Shown one piece after another: positions 1 to 11,586 of a DNA stretch of 64,000 nucleotides (positions are counted from its first letter, which is position 1; each line of letters starts with the position of its first letter). A program made the translations under genes and the position numbers. The stretch is from Udeniomyces pyricola (lineage: Eukaryota; Basidiomycota; Tremellomycetes; Cystofilobasidiales; Mrakiaceae), in contig BCIK01000002.1 in NCBI GenBank assembly GCA_039545295.1, forward strand, positions 382,841 to 446,840, read 5' to 3'. Under the pieces are notes generated by a model, which saw only the letters and a list, made by a program, of their open reading frames with translations, ran no database searches and was not told the DNA's origin.

Positions 1-1409
1 CAACCGGGCTTGCTGGACCGTTGGGAGAGCCGGTAGGATCGGAAGATCCAGGACCCTTGGGAGTGTTGGGAGACGAACCAACCGGGCTTGCTGGATCGTT
101 GGGGGAGGACGGAGCATTGGGCAAAGGAGTATTGGGAAGCAAGGGAGCTTGGGAGGAAGAGGGTGAAGAGGGTACTCCATTGGATGGGTCAGACGGCGAA
201 CCAGGATGCAGAGGATCGTTGCCGCTCATGGGAGAACCTGGGATCCCGGTGGACGGGCCAGTGCCAGGAATGATTGGGGAGGTAGGATTCGACGGATCGA
301 GAGGGGAAGAAGGCACGTTGGGGAGCAGGGGAAGCGTCGACGAAGCGGGAGAGGACGATGACGTCGAAGTGGGACGAGCAGGAGCCTTTGCTTTGGAGAC
401 AACAGCCTTGGGTGGGGGTGGTGACGAAGGGACCTTGGGCTGGGGAGCTCGAGTCGGGACCGCCGGTTTTGGGACGAGCTTTGTCTTGGTTGGGCCAGCA
501 ACGAACCGCGTCTGGGTGACAGTCTTGACAGGAACTCTTCGAGTCGTCGTGTGCTGCTGCGTGGGAGGGCGATAGGTGTGCTGGGGCGCTTTGTGGTGAG
601 TCGCCGGCGTCGTGTGATGGAATGTGCTGTGATGTACGGTGGGATGTGCCGTGTATCGTTGAGTAGTGTGATGGGAAGTGGGGCGAGAAGGTGGATGATA
701 CTGGTTTGACGTCTTTCTCTGACAAATCCAAAGGGTTTACGAAGTTAGCTTCCAATGCAACTTTGGCGTACCTCGAGCCGAGCTTTCAACGAGACTTACC
801 TGCGTCGTATGGGGCTTAGCATGGGACTGAGTGTGACGCACGATACCGTGACTCGATGTACGGTGGGCTGATGTCCGTCTGTACGTCAAATGAGCCTGCT
901 AGATTGGATAGGCAAGAGATAGAGATTTTTTTTCGCCGTTAGCTACAGGTTGGAATCATCTTTGACCTGAATTTAACATCAATCGCGGCTGCCCGCTCAC
1001 GTTCGGTCCTCGCAAGCTATGATACGGTGTCCACTGCGACGTACAAGAAAATAAAACAATGTTAGTGCCAAATTTGAGTTGAGGGCAACGATGCGAAAAA
1101 ACGTCAAAGGTTAGGTACTAACCTTTGCTGCATCGGCTTCGGCATAAGTGGGAGAAGTAAGCTGACCAGCAGCAGAATCGTCGACCGATCCCTGTACAGA
1201 GGATGAACCAGAGAAGTGTCATGGGGCGTTCAAAAGACAACACAAGGCAAAGGTGAGGGACTGAGCGAGGAAAAGAACGGTCGAAAAGGTGGACTAACTC
1301 GTCGCAGGGCGAGCGCCTCGCTAGCTGGCATTGGGAATGCAATGCAAACGGGCAGAGGAGCAGAAACGAGAAGTGATACGATGAGAACGAGGTTGAAGAA
1401 CACGAGCAT
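1..1409 (-). CDS. Secreted Thr/His/Pro-rich protein, C-terminus beyond window
   Basis: I do not recognise a family. The chain joins exons 1409-1299, 1191-1123, 1033-1001, 895-800 and 718-1, and continues off the left edge. Every intron has a GT donor (GTTAGT, GTTAGT, GTGAGC, GTAAGT), an AG acceptor and phase 0, which is strong internal support. The ATG at 1409 opens a 37-residue exon whose first about 25 residues are a hydrophobic signal peptide (MLVFFNLVLIVSLLVSAPLP). The following exons are rich in Thr, His, Gln and Tyr. From about residue 150 the protein becomes a Pro/Ser/Asn/Gly-rich disordered tail with spaced Pro-Ser-Ser-Pro and Pro-Asn motifs. A secreted or wall-associated protein is inferred from composition. 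The opposite-strand Gly-rich reading frame over 21-575 is judged a shadow of this Pro-rich exon. Confidence 0.62.
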
Positions 1410-2820
1410 CTCACTTCATCAAGAAGCGGCCGTGTAAGGCAGGATGATGAAGGGGGCAAGTGGAAAGGGTTAGGAAAGGAAAGGGAATTGGGGGGGGGAG
1501 GGGGATATGGACGCCAGGTGAAAGACCACGCAAGAAGGAAGGAAGCGAGGATGACGGAGATCTGGAATGCGTCAGAGCAGGAGATACGGCCGACGTAGAC
1601 CCGAGGTGGCGTATAAGTCAATGAATGGTCGCCAACATCATCACAGGGGTAATCCAAATCGATCCCTCATTAACAAGGTTGCCGACCAATCGCCGCTGCG
1701 TTGACCACGACGGCGGCTGGGTATGCAATCAATCCATTGCCTGGCGATGCTGAACTCTCCGCAGGATCCTGAGTATTGGAACGATGAGAGTGATGGACTG
1801 TTTGGGCCAGTGGCTCATCGGCTCGGGTCAAGTCCTGGATAGGGGAAGGGTCTATTAGTCCATCAGTGCGCGCAAGCTCAAGAGGGGGCGGGCGAGGCGA
1901 ATGGCAAATGGCGAACCCGTTCCCAAATCCAGGCGCATGGCACATCAGGGTTTGATCGATGGACTGGATCTGATGTATATTAACAAGACCAAGCGCACAG
2001 TCATGGTCACAACCAGAGACGAGAGCGACTTATAGCGAGCATGGGGTAGTTGAATGGTTGGAGCACGAGCGCAGGAGAATGACGATGTTCGATATGCGTT
2101 GGGATTCTCGTGGCGTCGCCCGCTTGTCAACACACCATCCGTCAGACTATCACTAGTAAGCGTGAGATAATGATCATGATATAATAACCACGAAACAACA
2201 GTCACGATACAATAATCACGATTTTTGCGTGCACACATCTTCCGCCGAAGCTATATCTCTAGTGGCACCAGCCACCACATGCACTTCAAGCTTCACATGT
2301 TCACATGCCGCCACGTCCATCATATTCCGCCCTTCAATTTCCACCGACACTGTCGGCGTATCGGACGTATCAGCCAACTGATGAGTCGATCAATCCGATC
2401 AGTACCTCTATATGAGGGGTCAAGATCAGAACGTGCGGCCTGGCTAGACAGCGTAGTTTGGATTAACACGTACTTTCAAACGCCGCAGGCCACGTACAGG
2501 GAGGTGGCTCGACTGGCCGCTACTTTCTTAACGCCCTCTCCTTGCCGATCATTCTTCCGCCACCGGAGCTCTCGGTTGTATGTCGTCTGAGTCAAATTCG
2601 GTACACCCTAAATAGCCATCCCTTGATCATGCCTTGGCCCAGCCCTGCAATCCAACTGATTCGGCCCAATCTCGGAGTCAGTCAGTATGACCTTCGGGCA
2701 GGACCTTCGGTTCTCTCGACTCCCTGCCTGCACCTTCGACTTCTCGCCTGCCCCCTCCCCTCCCTCTGCTGATCGCTTTGCATTGCCAGATTGATACCAC
2801 ACATGTTAAACACCGACGAC
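1410..2820. other. Divergent intergenic region
   Basis: This region separates the ATG of the leftward secreted protein from the ATG of the rightward chitin deacetylase, so it should hold both promoters. Three imperfect copies of a CACGATATAATAA-like unit lie at about 2165-2225. A pyrimidine-rich stretch at about 2705-2765 sits just upstream of the chitin deacetylase start. No coding exon could be supported; the small frames here lack splice or composition support. Confidence 0.6.
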
Positions 2821-5591
2821 ATGCGTATTCTGAGCCTTATCCTCCTCTTCGCTCCGACGATTCTGGCAATCTCTTCTCCTGCCTCGGCCACGGCTTCCTC
2901 CGCTAAACCCATTGACGTTTCATCGCTGTTCGCTGGCAGAATGAAACCGATGCCTGCGATAGGCAGTGCCGGTAAGTCTTCCCATGAGAGTTTCATCGTT
3001 ACTTCCTGCTGGTTTACACGAGCCGACTTGGAGAAGAACTGCTTCCCAAATTGCGTATGCTGTAGAATGGGCGGCCCTCTATCCCCCAGCTGGAGTCATT
3101 CCTCCTCCGCAAGAGGCGTGGTCTGATGCGCTCGAGGCCGCGATATCCCAAGGACTCATCCCCGATGAGACCGTCAATCCAGTAGCTGCCAACTCGGGAG
3201 GATGGTAAGTGTCCAGGTACGGTCGCCCCAGCGCCTCATGTACACGGCTGGTTTTGTGATCCCTTTTCCCTCATCTATTGACGCTTTCTACCTCATCATC
3301 AGGCCTTCATATGGAGGGCTTGATGGCAGCTCTTCAACTATCTGCCAAAATGCTCTTGGGTGTCACACCCGCGATGATGGATTTGACGGGCCGGACGGCT
3401 ACTTCGGCGTAAGTCATATGTAGCGAACTTGACTGTTAGTAGGATTGCGATGGATAGCTGATCGCTCAGACAATCTTATTCGTGTTCCAGGTGTCGCAAG
3501 ACGATGGGCCTTTACCTCCGGGCTCAACGCTGTACAAGTTCTTCAACAAGAACCACATCCCTGCAACTCACTTTTACATCGGGTTCGCACGTTCATCTAT
3601 CCCTTGCGTTCCTGCTGCTTATTGTTTCGCTCTGAACTTACCCAATCTCTGCAACTTACAACTTGCCCGCTTGAAACGAGCAGAGGGAACATCATACAGA
3701 ATTGGGAAGTCTTCGTCGAAGCCACCAAGATTCCCGAACAACACTTCGCAGTTCATACGTGGACTCACCCATACATGTCTGCTTTGTCTAACGAAGAGGT
3801 TCTCGGCGAGGTGGATAGTTTTATCTTTGTATGCTTTCTCGTGTGGTGTTGAGCGTAGAAACTGATCTTGACGGCAATGAACTGTGTATTAACTCTCACT
3901 CAGCTTGGTTGGACGATGCAAATCATCGCTGACAATGCAGGCGGTCGGATCCCTGCTTTTTGGAGGCCTCGTGCGTATTTTTTGTTTCGCTCCTCATGTT
4001 CCTCTCCATCAAGATATGCTAAACCTTCCCACCGATTCATGCATCCAGCTTATGGTGACGTAGATAACAGGGTCCGAGCCATCGCAAAGCATGTATTTGG
4101 ACTCAAAGTACGTCAATCTCACCTTGGACCTTGCAACTTGGGTCGATTACACGCTGGCTGATGCTGGGCTCACCGCTTGTGACCTTCGAAAAGACGATCA
4201 TTTGGAACCATGGTTCGTTCTTGGCCGGTTCTTGCGAGAGACATGTCGCTCATCAACTTTCAACTGACGTATGCCCTTCGACTCCATTTTTTGCTGCAAT
4301 AGACTCGGAAGACTGGACGATAGGATCAGGCAGTTCATCAGAGACAGTCGAGGGTGAGTCCATCAACCCGACTGCCTTCATATGCGCTACTAAAAGGCTA
4401 AAGGCTAAACGAAAGCTTTTCTTGACCATTATCAGCTTCTCTACAGGGTTGGGTTGATGGGCCGAAATCTCCAGGTAAGCTTTGAATCGATCCAAGTATG
4501 CACTTGGTGACCGATTGCTTGACTCATGTCCGACTTGTCTACACCAAAACCTACACATATCTCAGGCTTGATTCCTCTTGAGCATGAATTATCCGACGAG
4601 GCTGTACAAGTCTTTATAGACGTTTATCCCAGCATGATTTCTCAGGGATGGAAGATCCGGAATATCGTAAGTCGCGAGAAGGCCGACGGCTTCGGGGTTA
4701 CCATGATCTATCAGCTGACGCATTCCATTATGTGTGCATCAGGCTCAGCTCTATGGAGTTGCATGGTACGCCAACGCGGACGACTGGAAATCGCCTCTTC
4801 GAGGATCACAAGCTCCCGCTCTCAAGGCCGTCGTCAACGCTTCCTCTTCCACATCGTCTAGTTCATCGGCAACCAATACTACTTTGGTTCCTGATCCCAA
4901 CGTCAAGACACCTTCTGTCAGTGATATACAGGCAGGTGCGGCCGCCTCTGGAGCCAACGTTGTCAACACATCTCCTCTCAACGGACCGAAACCAGCTTCA
5001 GCTTCGGTCACCCAGCCCTCTATAGCCGGGTCATCTTCTGCAAGCCCTCAAACGCAACAACCGCCCAACCAAGCATCGTCTCCTATCTCTCAACAGCAAA
5101 TTCCACTCCAAGCACCTGCAGCTCAAGCTCAGCCTAACATCTCTAATCCTGTTTCCCAATCGAATGCTTCACCTCCAGCAATTGTCTCCCCCATGGCTGC
5201 CCTATCCTCCTCATCCAACCCCATTGACGGTAGCAGTGCCAAGGCTCCACTCCCATACTCCAACTTCATTCCTCCTCCTTTAAGATCGCAGTCTCAAGCA
5301 AAAGTCTCTATCCCAAGCTCACATATGGAACCTGGCCTCAACCGCACGGACCGACGACGGCGGCTGGGTGGTTGCCATCGTTACCATGGACCAGGAGCAG
5401 GTCAAGGCGAGGGAAGAGTGGGCTCATGGAATCGAGACATCACAACTGACCAAGTCCAGAAGAGATCCTTGGAGTCTTTGGTCCCAGCTGTCATGATTCA
5501 TAAGCGAGAGGGTGAAGATGGACGGACATCACCGTCATGTTTGACGTCGTCACCGGAGCTTCGGATGGACCTGTTTCTTTTCCCGCATTGA
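2821..5591 (+). CDS. Chitin deacetylase (NodB-type polysaccharide deacetylase), secreted
   Basis: Predicted to remove acetyl groups from cell-wall chitin to give chitosan, outside the cell. Twelve exons join in consistent phase: 2821-2971, 3066-3204, 3303-3408, 3491-3582, 3684-3810, 3904-3970, 4049-4107, 4194-4212, 4303-4353, 4436-4474, 4566-4666, 4743-5591 (599 codons plus stop). The ATG at 2821 starts a signal peptide ([16 protein letters not shown]); an in-frame ATG at 2803 is an alternative. The NodB motifs are present in order: SQDDGP (motif 1, both Asp kept), HTWTHP (motif 2, metal His pair) and RPPYGDVDNR (motif 3). After the catalytic domain comes a Ser/Pro/Gln-rich linker from about residue 335. 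The last about 90 residues are doubtful, because other frames look more protein-like (see findings). No clear GPI signal was seen in the frame used. Family call is firm; the 3' end is not. Confidence 0.85.
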
Positions 5592-5752
5592 ATTCCACAT
5601 CGCTTCATTTTTTCTCTCTCTTTATCTCCTGTTGCTGTCATCCAATCAAGCCTTTCCTCTTTCCTTTTTGTTGTGTTCTTTCTATCTCGTTCATCAGGTC
5701 GACCAGAGTGGTCGGATTCCCTAGCTGTAGCCTCTACTTTTCATGATCTCAT

Positions 5753-5797
<45 letters not shown>

Positions 5798-6642
5798 GTT
5801 CCAGCTTATTTTTCTTTTCTTTCTGTTCTTCACTTCTTGTTTGCATCACCTTGGGTCCATCTATGCCATCTCCCTCGCGTTTCTCCAATAAAACCGTTTA
5901 ATCTCACTCCCATCATACATGAAGAAACGTTCACAAGCAGCTTGCCTGGGATGTTCAGCTCGAATATGAGACGTGATGCCTGCATGATGTTGCGTTTCAT
6001 CTCGCACCACAAAGAAGAAGAAGAATAAAAGAAAAAGAAAAAGATGAAAAAAGAAAGAAGAAAAAAAAACGAAAAGAGGTAGGTGTAGGTCCATGATTGG
6101 ACTGCCTAGAATACAGAGGTTTAAGTCTCGATTCGAATCACGTCCCATGTGTACCTATGGCACTGATTCGCTACTCCAGTACGTCATCGAGGCGGATATC
6201 ATCAGGTAATCAAGAACAAGGCAAGTGTGTCGGACGAGCAAAGTCATGAAGTGGTCAGGTTTGATCCCACAGATCAGCATCAATCCGCCCAGGCCCTGTT
6301 CACATCGTCACGTCGCATTGAGTCGGTCTTGATCGCCTTGTTTAGCGCAGCCCATTCGGGTTAGAACTTTCTGAGGTGTTGCATAAAAACCGGATCGGTG
6401 TACAGCCCATACGAATACAAGACGCGAGACCCATCTACCCATCAAAACGCCACGTTAGAGGAAATAACCCATGATGACCTCGATACGCAAGGGTGGAACA
6501 AATCCCAACCGTTTCCTTCCAGTCCCTCCGTGACCACCTGTTCATGTGACTTGCCCGAAAGTTTCCACGCCCACCGCTCCTCTTCCTTTGTCATGGTCTA
6601 TCATCTTCCTCCGTTGCTACCCTGGACGATGTTAGCGACGCC
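5592..6642. other. Intergenic region after chitin deacetylase
   Basis: The first part (5600-5690) is C/T-rich and resembles the 3' untranslated region of the upstream gene. It is followed by a GT dinucleotide repeat and, at 6011-6078, a purine-rich A/G tract. Nothing coding could be supported, although one alternative frame of the deacetylase tail may extend to about 5610. Confidence 0.5.
5759..5795. repeat. (GT)n microsatellite
   Basis: An uninterrupted GT dinucleotide run of about 18 units, lying in the 3' flank of the chitin deacetylase gene. Confidence 0.95.
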
Positions 6643-7209
6643 ATGACCGACCCCGACCGCCCCGTTTCGCAGCGCGAGTCGGAGGGTCGTGAAGACGATA
6701 CCGGCAAAGTAGGTGGTGATACCGATGAGAAACGGTTGGACGACCTGTCCAATTCAAATGCATCGTTCGGGATGGATCGGTATGACGTTAGTTTTGTATG
6801 CTATGTCGAAATGGACTTTGGAGTGCAAAGAGGGTGTGGACAGTAGGTCGAATTGCCCATCCCTGACACTCTTTCCCGAGAGCCATCGTCGCGTACATCC
6901 CCCCCTCCCCCCCTCCTCCCTCCTGGCTCCCATCATTCGTTGATGTTTCTGGTGTTTGGGGAATGGTCATATGGGCCAAAGCGTCGTAAAACTGACCTGA
7001 GCCCTCAGAGTTAACCTCCAGATACCGGACCAATCGATCTCAAGGACCTCGTCATGCCAGCTGAACTCTTTGAGTTTCGTCGCATTCTCGTCGACTTGAC
7101 CCGGAGGGACGGGGTTGAGGAAAGGCTTTATCGACCGAAGGAACGCCTAAATTGGATTTCAGAGGAAGAAGAAGAGAGTTGTAAGATATTACGATTATTT
7201 TGGTGTTAA
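6643..7209 (+). CDS. Hypothetical small acidic protein, two exons
   Basis: Not recognised. The first exon starts at the ATG at 6643 and encodes an acidic, Asp/Glu/Arg-rich stretch to about 6786-6835. A second open stretch at 7022-7209 encodes a charged helical-looking segment with a GPIDLKDLVMPAELFEF start, a Glu run near the end and a TAA stop. It follows a plausible acceptor (CTCCAG at 7016-7021). The strongest donor (GTTAGT at 6787) gives phase 0, while the second exon needs phase 1, so the junction is unresolved. A weaker donor at 6836 would fit. Low-confidence model; the second exon's codon pattern is its best support. Confidence 0.35.
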
Positions 7210-7620
7210 ATGATCGGATATGTTGTCAAGGTGCCGGTCGTGGTTTGAGAAGAGGGAGGTCGCCCAGGTGATGAGGAGAGATGGGGATAAGAGGGAAAGA
7301 CGGACTTGTTCAGGACGAAAGTCGGGCACGAGCGATAGGTCGAGTGCTGGTGGAGGAAGGCTGGCTCGGGAAGGCTTGGAGATGGATTTAGAGGGACCAG
7401 ATGAGGGTTGAGGGAACCGAAGGTTTGGGTACACGAGCTGGGAAATGGATTGGGGCATGGCGGTGATTGAACGAGGGAAGGGTAGGACGACACGGATGGC
7501 TAGATATTGGTCAATGAATGATGTTGGGAGGATGATCGCGACTGATAGTACTCGGCTGACGAACTTGCATGTGACGTGCACGAAATCGAACGTCACGTCG
7601 CTCATCACCATAGACGTCAC
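7195..7620 (-). CDS. Possible small hypothetical protein (convergent ORF)
   Basis: An uninterrupted 141-codon frame whose stop overlaps the end of the rightward small ORF by 15 bases. The more convincing part starts at an internal Met near 7458 and is Ser/Pro/Leu-rich with many G/C-ending codons. There is no recognisable domain, and no splice evidence either way. It could equally be chance, so it is listed only as a candidate. Confidence 0.25.
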   Translation of the reverse strand: MTSMVMSDVTFDFVHVTCKFVSRVLSVAIILPTSFIDQYLAIRVVLPFPRSITAMPQSISQLVYPNLRFPQPSSGPSKSISKPSRASLPPPALDLSLVPDFRPEQVRLSLLSPSLLITWATSLFSNHDRHLDNISDHLTPK

Positions 7621-8229
7621 GCGTCACGCGCTTGACTACTGTCAAGCTGAAGAATCCTACACACATGTGATATATACATATGTACTATACAAGGGTAGCT
7701 TTACTCATCTTGCTTGTGTCTCAATCGAGCATACAATGACCTAGTTCTCATCTATCGTCACCAGGCTCGACCCTTGCTTATCCTGTTTTGAGCAGCATAT
7801 ATATGAATGTATGGTACAAACAGTACTTACTCCGCTTAGAAGAGCAAGTATACGCCTATCTACGCGCGTGCCTGCAGGGATCAAGCGCCCGATCCATAGA
7901 CCGTCAGGACCCAACTATTGAACATGCCCGTGCGAGCGCTGGAATTGAAGTAGTCAGTGGCAGAGATGGTAAACAAAATGGATCATCAATCGACGCGCCT
8001 GGCTTGCGCCATCACCTCGGCTGCCCGGACCTGTTCAAATGTATTAATGTGGAAAAAAAATTATGAATTGTTCGTCTCTTGATTATCGCTGATATCATTA
8101 TCATTCGTCACGTCGGTCTCGGCCCTCTCGACAGCCGACTGATCCTCGACTCACCAAGCTTCAAGTCGCACTCTCATCTGTATATCATTTTCGAATTCAG
8201 CCCATGTCAATTGTCTCTAATATGTACGT
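7621..8229. other. Intergenic, nothing recognised
   Basis: About 600 bases between the weak small ORFs and the 3' end of the leftward ArsH gene. Short frames are present but have no codon bias, splice sites or motif support. Confidence 0.5.
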
Positions 8230-10183
8230 CTACAGCTCTAGCTTTCCCTTAGGTACCTCCATGACCCCATCCTCGACGTTCTTATCCTTTGAACGTCTTT
8301 TCTCTTCCTCGGCCTCCTTCTCTTCTGCAGCCTTCTTCTTGGCATCTTCCTGCTCGGCTTGCGTCCGAAGTCGGCCATGGGCAGCCCGCTCTTGACGTTC
8401 AGAGAACCGATCGTCGAGAAGAGACTTTTGGGGTCGAAGGAGGATTGTCGCCTTGCTGCACGTCCGAAAGTACAGGAAGTGATGTTGAAGGAAGAAAAGA
8501 CAAACGAAGAAAGAAAAATGAATGAACAAAAAATGGAGGCAGGGGGTCAGGCTCGTCACACACTAAACCGCGCAGGCTTCAGGGTTCTTCGACGCATGTT
8601 TCACGTATGGTGGCGAGAAAGTCAAGAGCATCATATTCTGTAACGTGGGAAGGGGATGAGAACTGAGAACGTACACTAATTCTTCAATGACGTCCACCAG
8701 TCGATCTCGATTGGAAGATGGCATGAGACGATCACCTGCAGTATACTGCTTCCATGCCATCGGAATAGCTGGTTTCAAAGTCCCCAAGTCGAGCACAGAC
8801 ATAAGCTAGTGTAACTTACGGACGAAAGGAAAGACATGAACCGGATTGCACGTCCATAGTCGAATCCTAGGAAAGCAAAAGGGAGCCTTACATGATTGGT
8901 TCGGGATCTGCATGTTGGGATCCGAAGGAGTACACCGTAGTAAAAGGAAAGGAACATCAGATCAACATATTCTTCCGCTGCGACTCGTGCTGCCATGACT
9001 CAAATACACTGCAGCAAGGAAGCCCTGCAAGACGTGCCGGACTAGACTAAACTACGACTTACTGCCCACATCCTCATCCACCTTGCCAATTGCCTCAACT
9101 GATTGACAGTGTTGAATGACTGCGAACCGCCATTGACCTGCGATATTCCAACTGTCCTCCCCTGGGTCGGCCGAACAGAGCCCGTCGACAGCGGGATCCA
9201 ATCGATCTGGTTCTTAAACACAGCCGTCAATGTGCCATGTTGCTCGGGCGAACACCATAAATGCCCATCAGACCACTCGGATAGCATTCGGAGCTCCACT
9301 ACCTTGGGATGCGAGGCAGAAGAGGCGTCTTTGAGGGGAAGACCGGTCGGGTCAAAAATTCGGACATCGATAGAAAGATGGGAGAGGATCCGGGCGGCTT
9401 CGTAGGCTGTCAGACGGGAGAATGAGCTGTCAAGGGTCCATGAAAGTGATAGGCAAGTCGTGAGGTGCCGCGTGACATGATCAGAAATTTGGATAATAAG
9501 CAATCGCCCCCGGATATGATATCATATTATAAAGGAACCAACCGTTCGCGAAGGGATCCATACTGTTGCATGGGTAAAATTGCGACAGACGATACAACAC
9601 GACAGACAAGATAATTGTCAGGACAGAAAAAGAAAAAGAAAAAAACACGATCAAGCTATATAGGTTTCTCGTCCTCAAGTGCTAACATGCATTGAGGGAA
9701 ACGATGGCTCACCAGCACCAGAATTTTGATGGGTTCTCCCGTCTGTTCTTGAAATTTGTGAACCATGTCTTTGACAGTCGCCAACTCCAAGCCTGCCGTC
9801 CAATCCTCCTGGTTCTCGTCACTCCGAGCGGAAGAAGGGATGGATTGGTCGATGTTGAAGGCGTCAAAACCAGCTGCGAGTGCGGATGCAAGGTGCGGTC
9901 GATAACGGGCGTTGACTTCTTCGAGGGGAAGGCTGCGGAGGGCAGCTACACTGTCGATAGGGGTTGAGGTTTGCTCAAGAGGAATTGCTGTCATGGGTGT
10001 GGTGGAGAACTGTTTGACGTGCTGACGGTTGTTGTGGTTATGGTGTTGGTGATGGTGCTGGGGGTGAAGGAGCGGAGGGTCAAGAGACGAAAGGGCTGGG
10101 CAAGAAGCGAGGATAAGTACCGCGGTGGATCGGATGGCACGTATTGAGAGTTGTGGACGGAGAACCAGAGATCGAAGTGGCAT
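8230..10183 (-). CDS. arsH: ArsH-family NADPH-dependent FMN reductase
   Basis: Flavodoxin-like enzyme that uses NADPH and FMN; characterised family members oxidise trivalent organoarsenicals or reduce quinones and azo dyes. Six exons keep phase: 10183-9713, 9562-9543, 9426-9063, 8907-8892, 8768-8671, 8451-8230, giving about 396 residues. The FMN-phosphate loop YGSLRERSFSR is assembled across exons 1-3. Downstream are the family blocks RIFDPTGLPL, WCSPEQHGTLTAVFKNQIDW, GSVRPTQG, VNGGSQSFN and NQLRQLARWMRM. The IPNQS motif sits in a 16-nt micro-exon, and the C-terminal DRFSERQER is present. The protein carries about 150 residues before the flavin fold, where bacterial ArsH has far fewer. The first 25 are Arg/Leu/Ser-rich without acids, like a mitochondrial presequence. 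An internal ATG at 9994 would remove this part. No arsenite exporter or ArsC-like gene is adjacent. Donor choice at 8671 versus 8677 is uncertain. Confidence 0.9.
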
Positions 10184-11586
10184 ACAGCAAGGAGATGAAG
10201 AATGGTTAGAGATGGGTGGCTGACCGAAGGATATGATGGGAGTGGCGGTTGATATCTGATATCTACTATGTCAAGCGTTGATGTGATGATGAAGTAGGCG
10301 AGAGAAACAGAGGAGAAATGCGTCAAGGCTGCCGGGCGCGGCGAATGATTGAATTCCACGAAATTGATGTCGAGCGACATCTGATGATGTATTTGATCGA
10401 TCGACAACCGATTCATGATGGTCATCGATGTTTGATGTCGACAGCGATTGCTACATGTACAGTACATGGAATGTTATCAGTGAGCAAGGTCAAACACGAA
10501 GCTGGCCTGATCAGTCATCCTCATGCCTCTATCTCATCCACATCCACACTGGGATTAAATCGCTGTTGAGTGCCTATAAGGTTTGCTTGTGAGGCGTGAG
10601 GTGAAATTCGTCATGATCTTCGTCCTTTTAATAATTTCGACCAAGAGCTGTACGCAAGGATGTATCGCGCATGTTAAGATTGTGAATTGGCGCGAGCCAG
10701 CGGATCGTATATACATCATTCATTATGAAGAACGATCGCCTAACCGGTCCCAAATCTTTCGACTATCTAGGTGAAACCATTCTTACCTAGCCTCATTTCA
10801 CGCATCTATTTAAGAAGAGGCAAAAGAGCACACGCGTCATTTATCCTATCAAGACCGACAACGGACGCGCGCCTCTCCTCCATGAGATCGTACTAGATAC
10901 GGCCTCCTCTTCCAGCACCCCTTCTCATTTGGTGCCTCTTATGCCAGCTCACGATCCTACCCAACACTCCTGCTGGCTTCTTCGACGGCCCGAGCGTACT
11001 GGACCCAGAGCTGCGCAGCCGACATGGAACGACTCGCCATCTGATCGAGTCGCCGACGCGCAGGGAAAGCATGTGGTAAGAGTGGGCAATGAAGAGGCAA
11101 GGCGTAAGAAACATAGCATATACATTCACGCATAACACATCCAACGGACAGACAGTCACATCGGTCATCATGATACGTGCAGTATACACTGCATGTTGCG
11201 GACGAGCGAGAGTTCAAGCATAGACACAGTGGTCTCTTTGCATCGACGAAGCTCTAATATGATACTAAGATTAGTTCGATCCACTCTCGAAGTATACCTA
11301 TAGTATGTTTGTCAGATTGCGTCAGCGTCAGATTAGCTTAACGAGATGTACACGTCCGCACGTCCGCACGTTCGCACATGCGCGTATGAATAGATCAAAT
11401 TTCTTAGATTTCGTTCAACGACCATGGTTGGTTCGTGACCTCCACGGCAGTCGCAAACGAGATGAAACCACGTTCTTCGTCCACGAGTTTTTGATGTTGT
11501 GACACATGTATGCACCAGTCCTCCCTCCGGTCCAAGCAAGCACAAGTCACGTATACTCGACCTCTGGGTTCGCACGTCGGTGAGAA
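10184..11586. other. Intergenic region upstream of ArsH
   Basis: This lies between the ArsH start and the stop of the next leftward gene, so the ArsH promoter should be here. A short direct repeat of a CACGTCCG-like unit occurs at 11350-11377. No exon supported by splice phase or a known motif was found. Confidence 0.5.

Noticed and set aside
21..575. Gly/Glu-rich collagen-like ORF on the plus strand
   Set aside because: It is the antisense of a Pro/Ser-rich exon whose splice sites and phase are well supported; a Pro-rich exon read backwards gives Gly-rich sequence.
6095..6150. tRNA-like GATTCGAATC T-loop sequence
   Set aside because: No matching A box, anticodon arm or acceptor pairing could be drawn around it.
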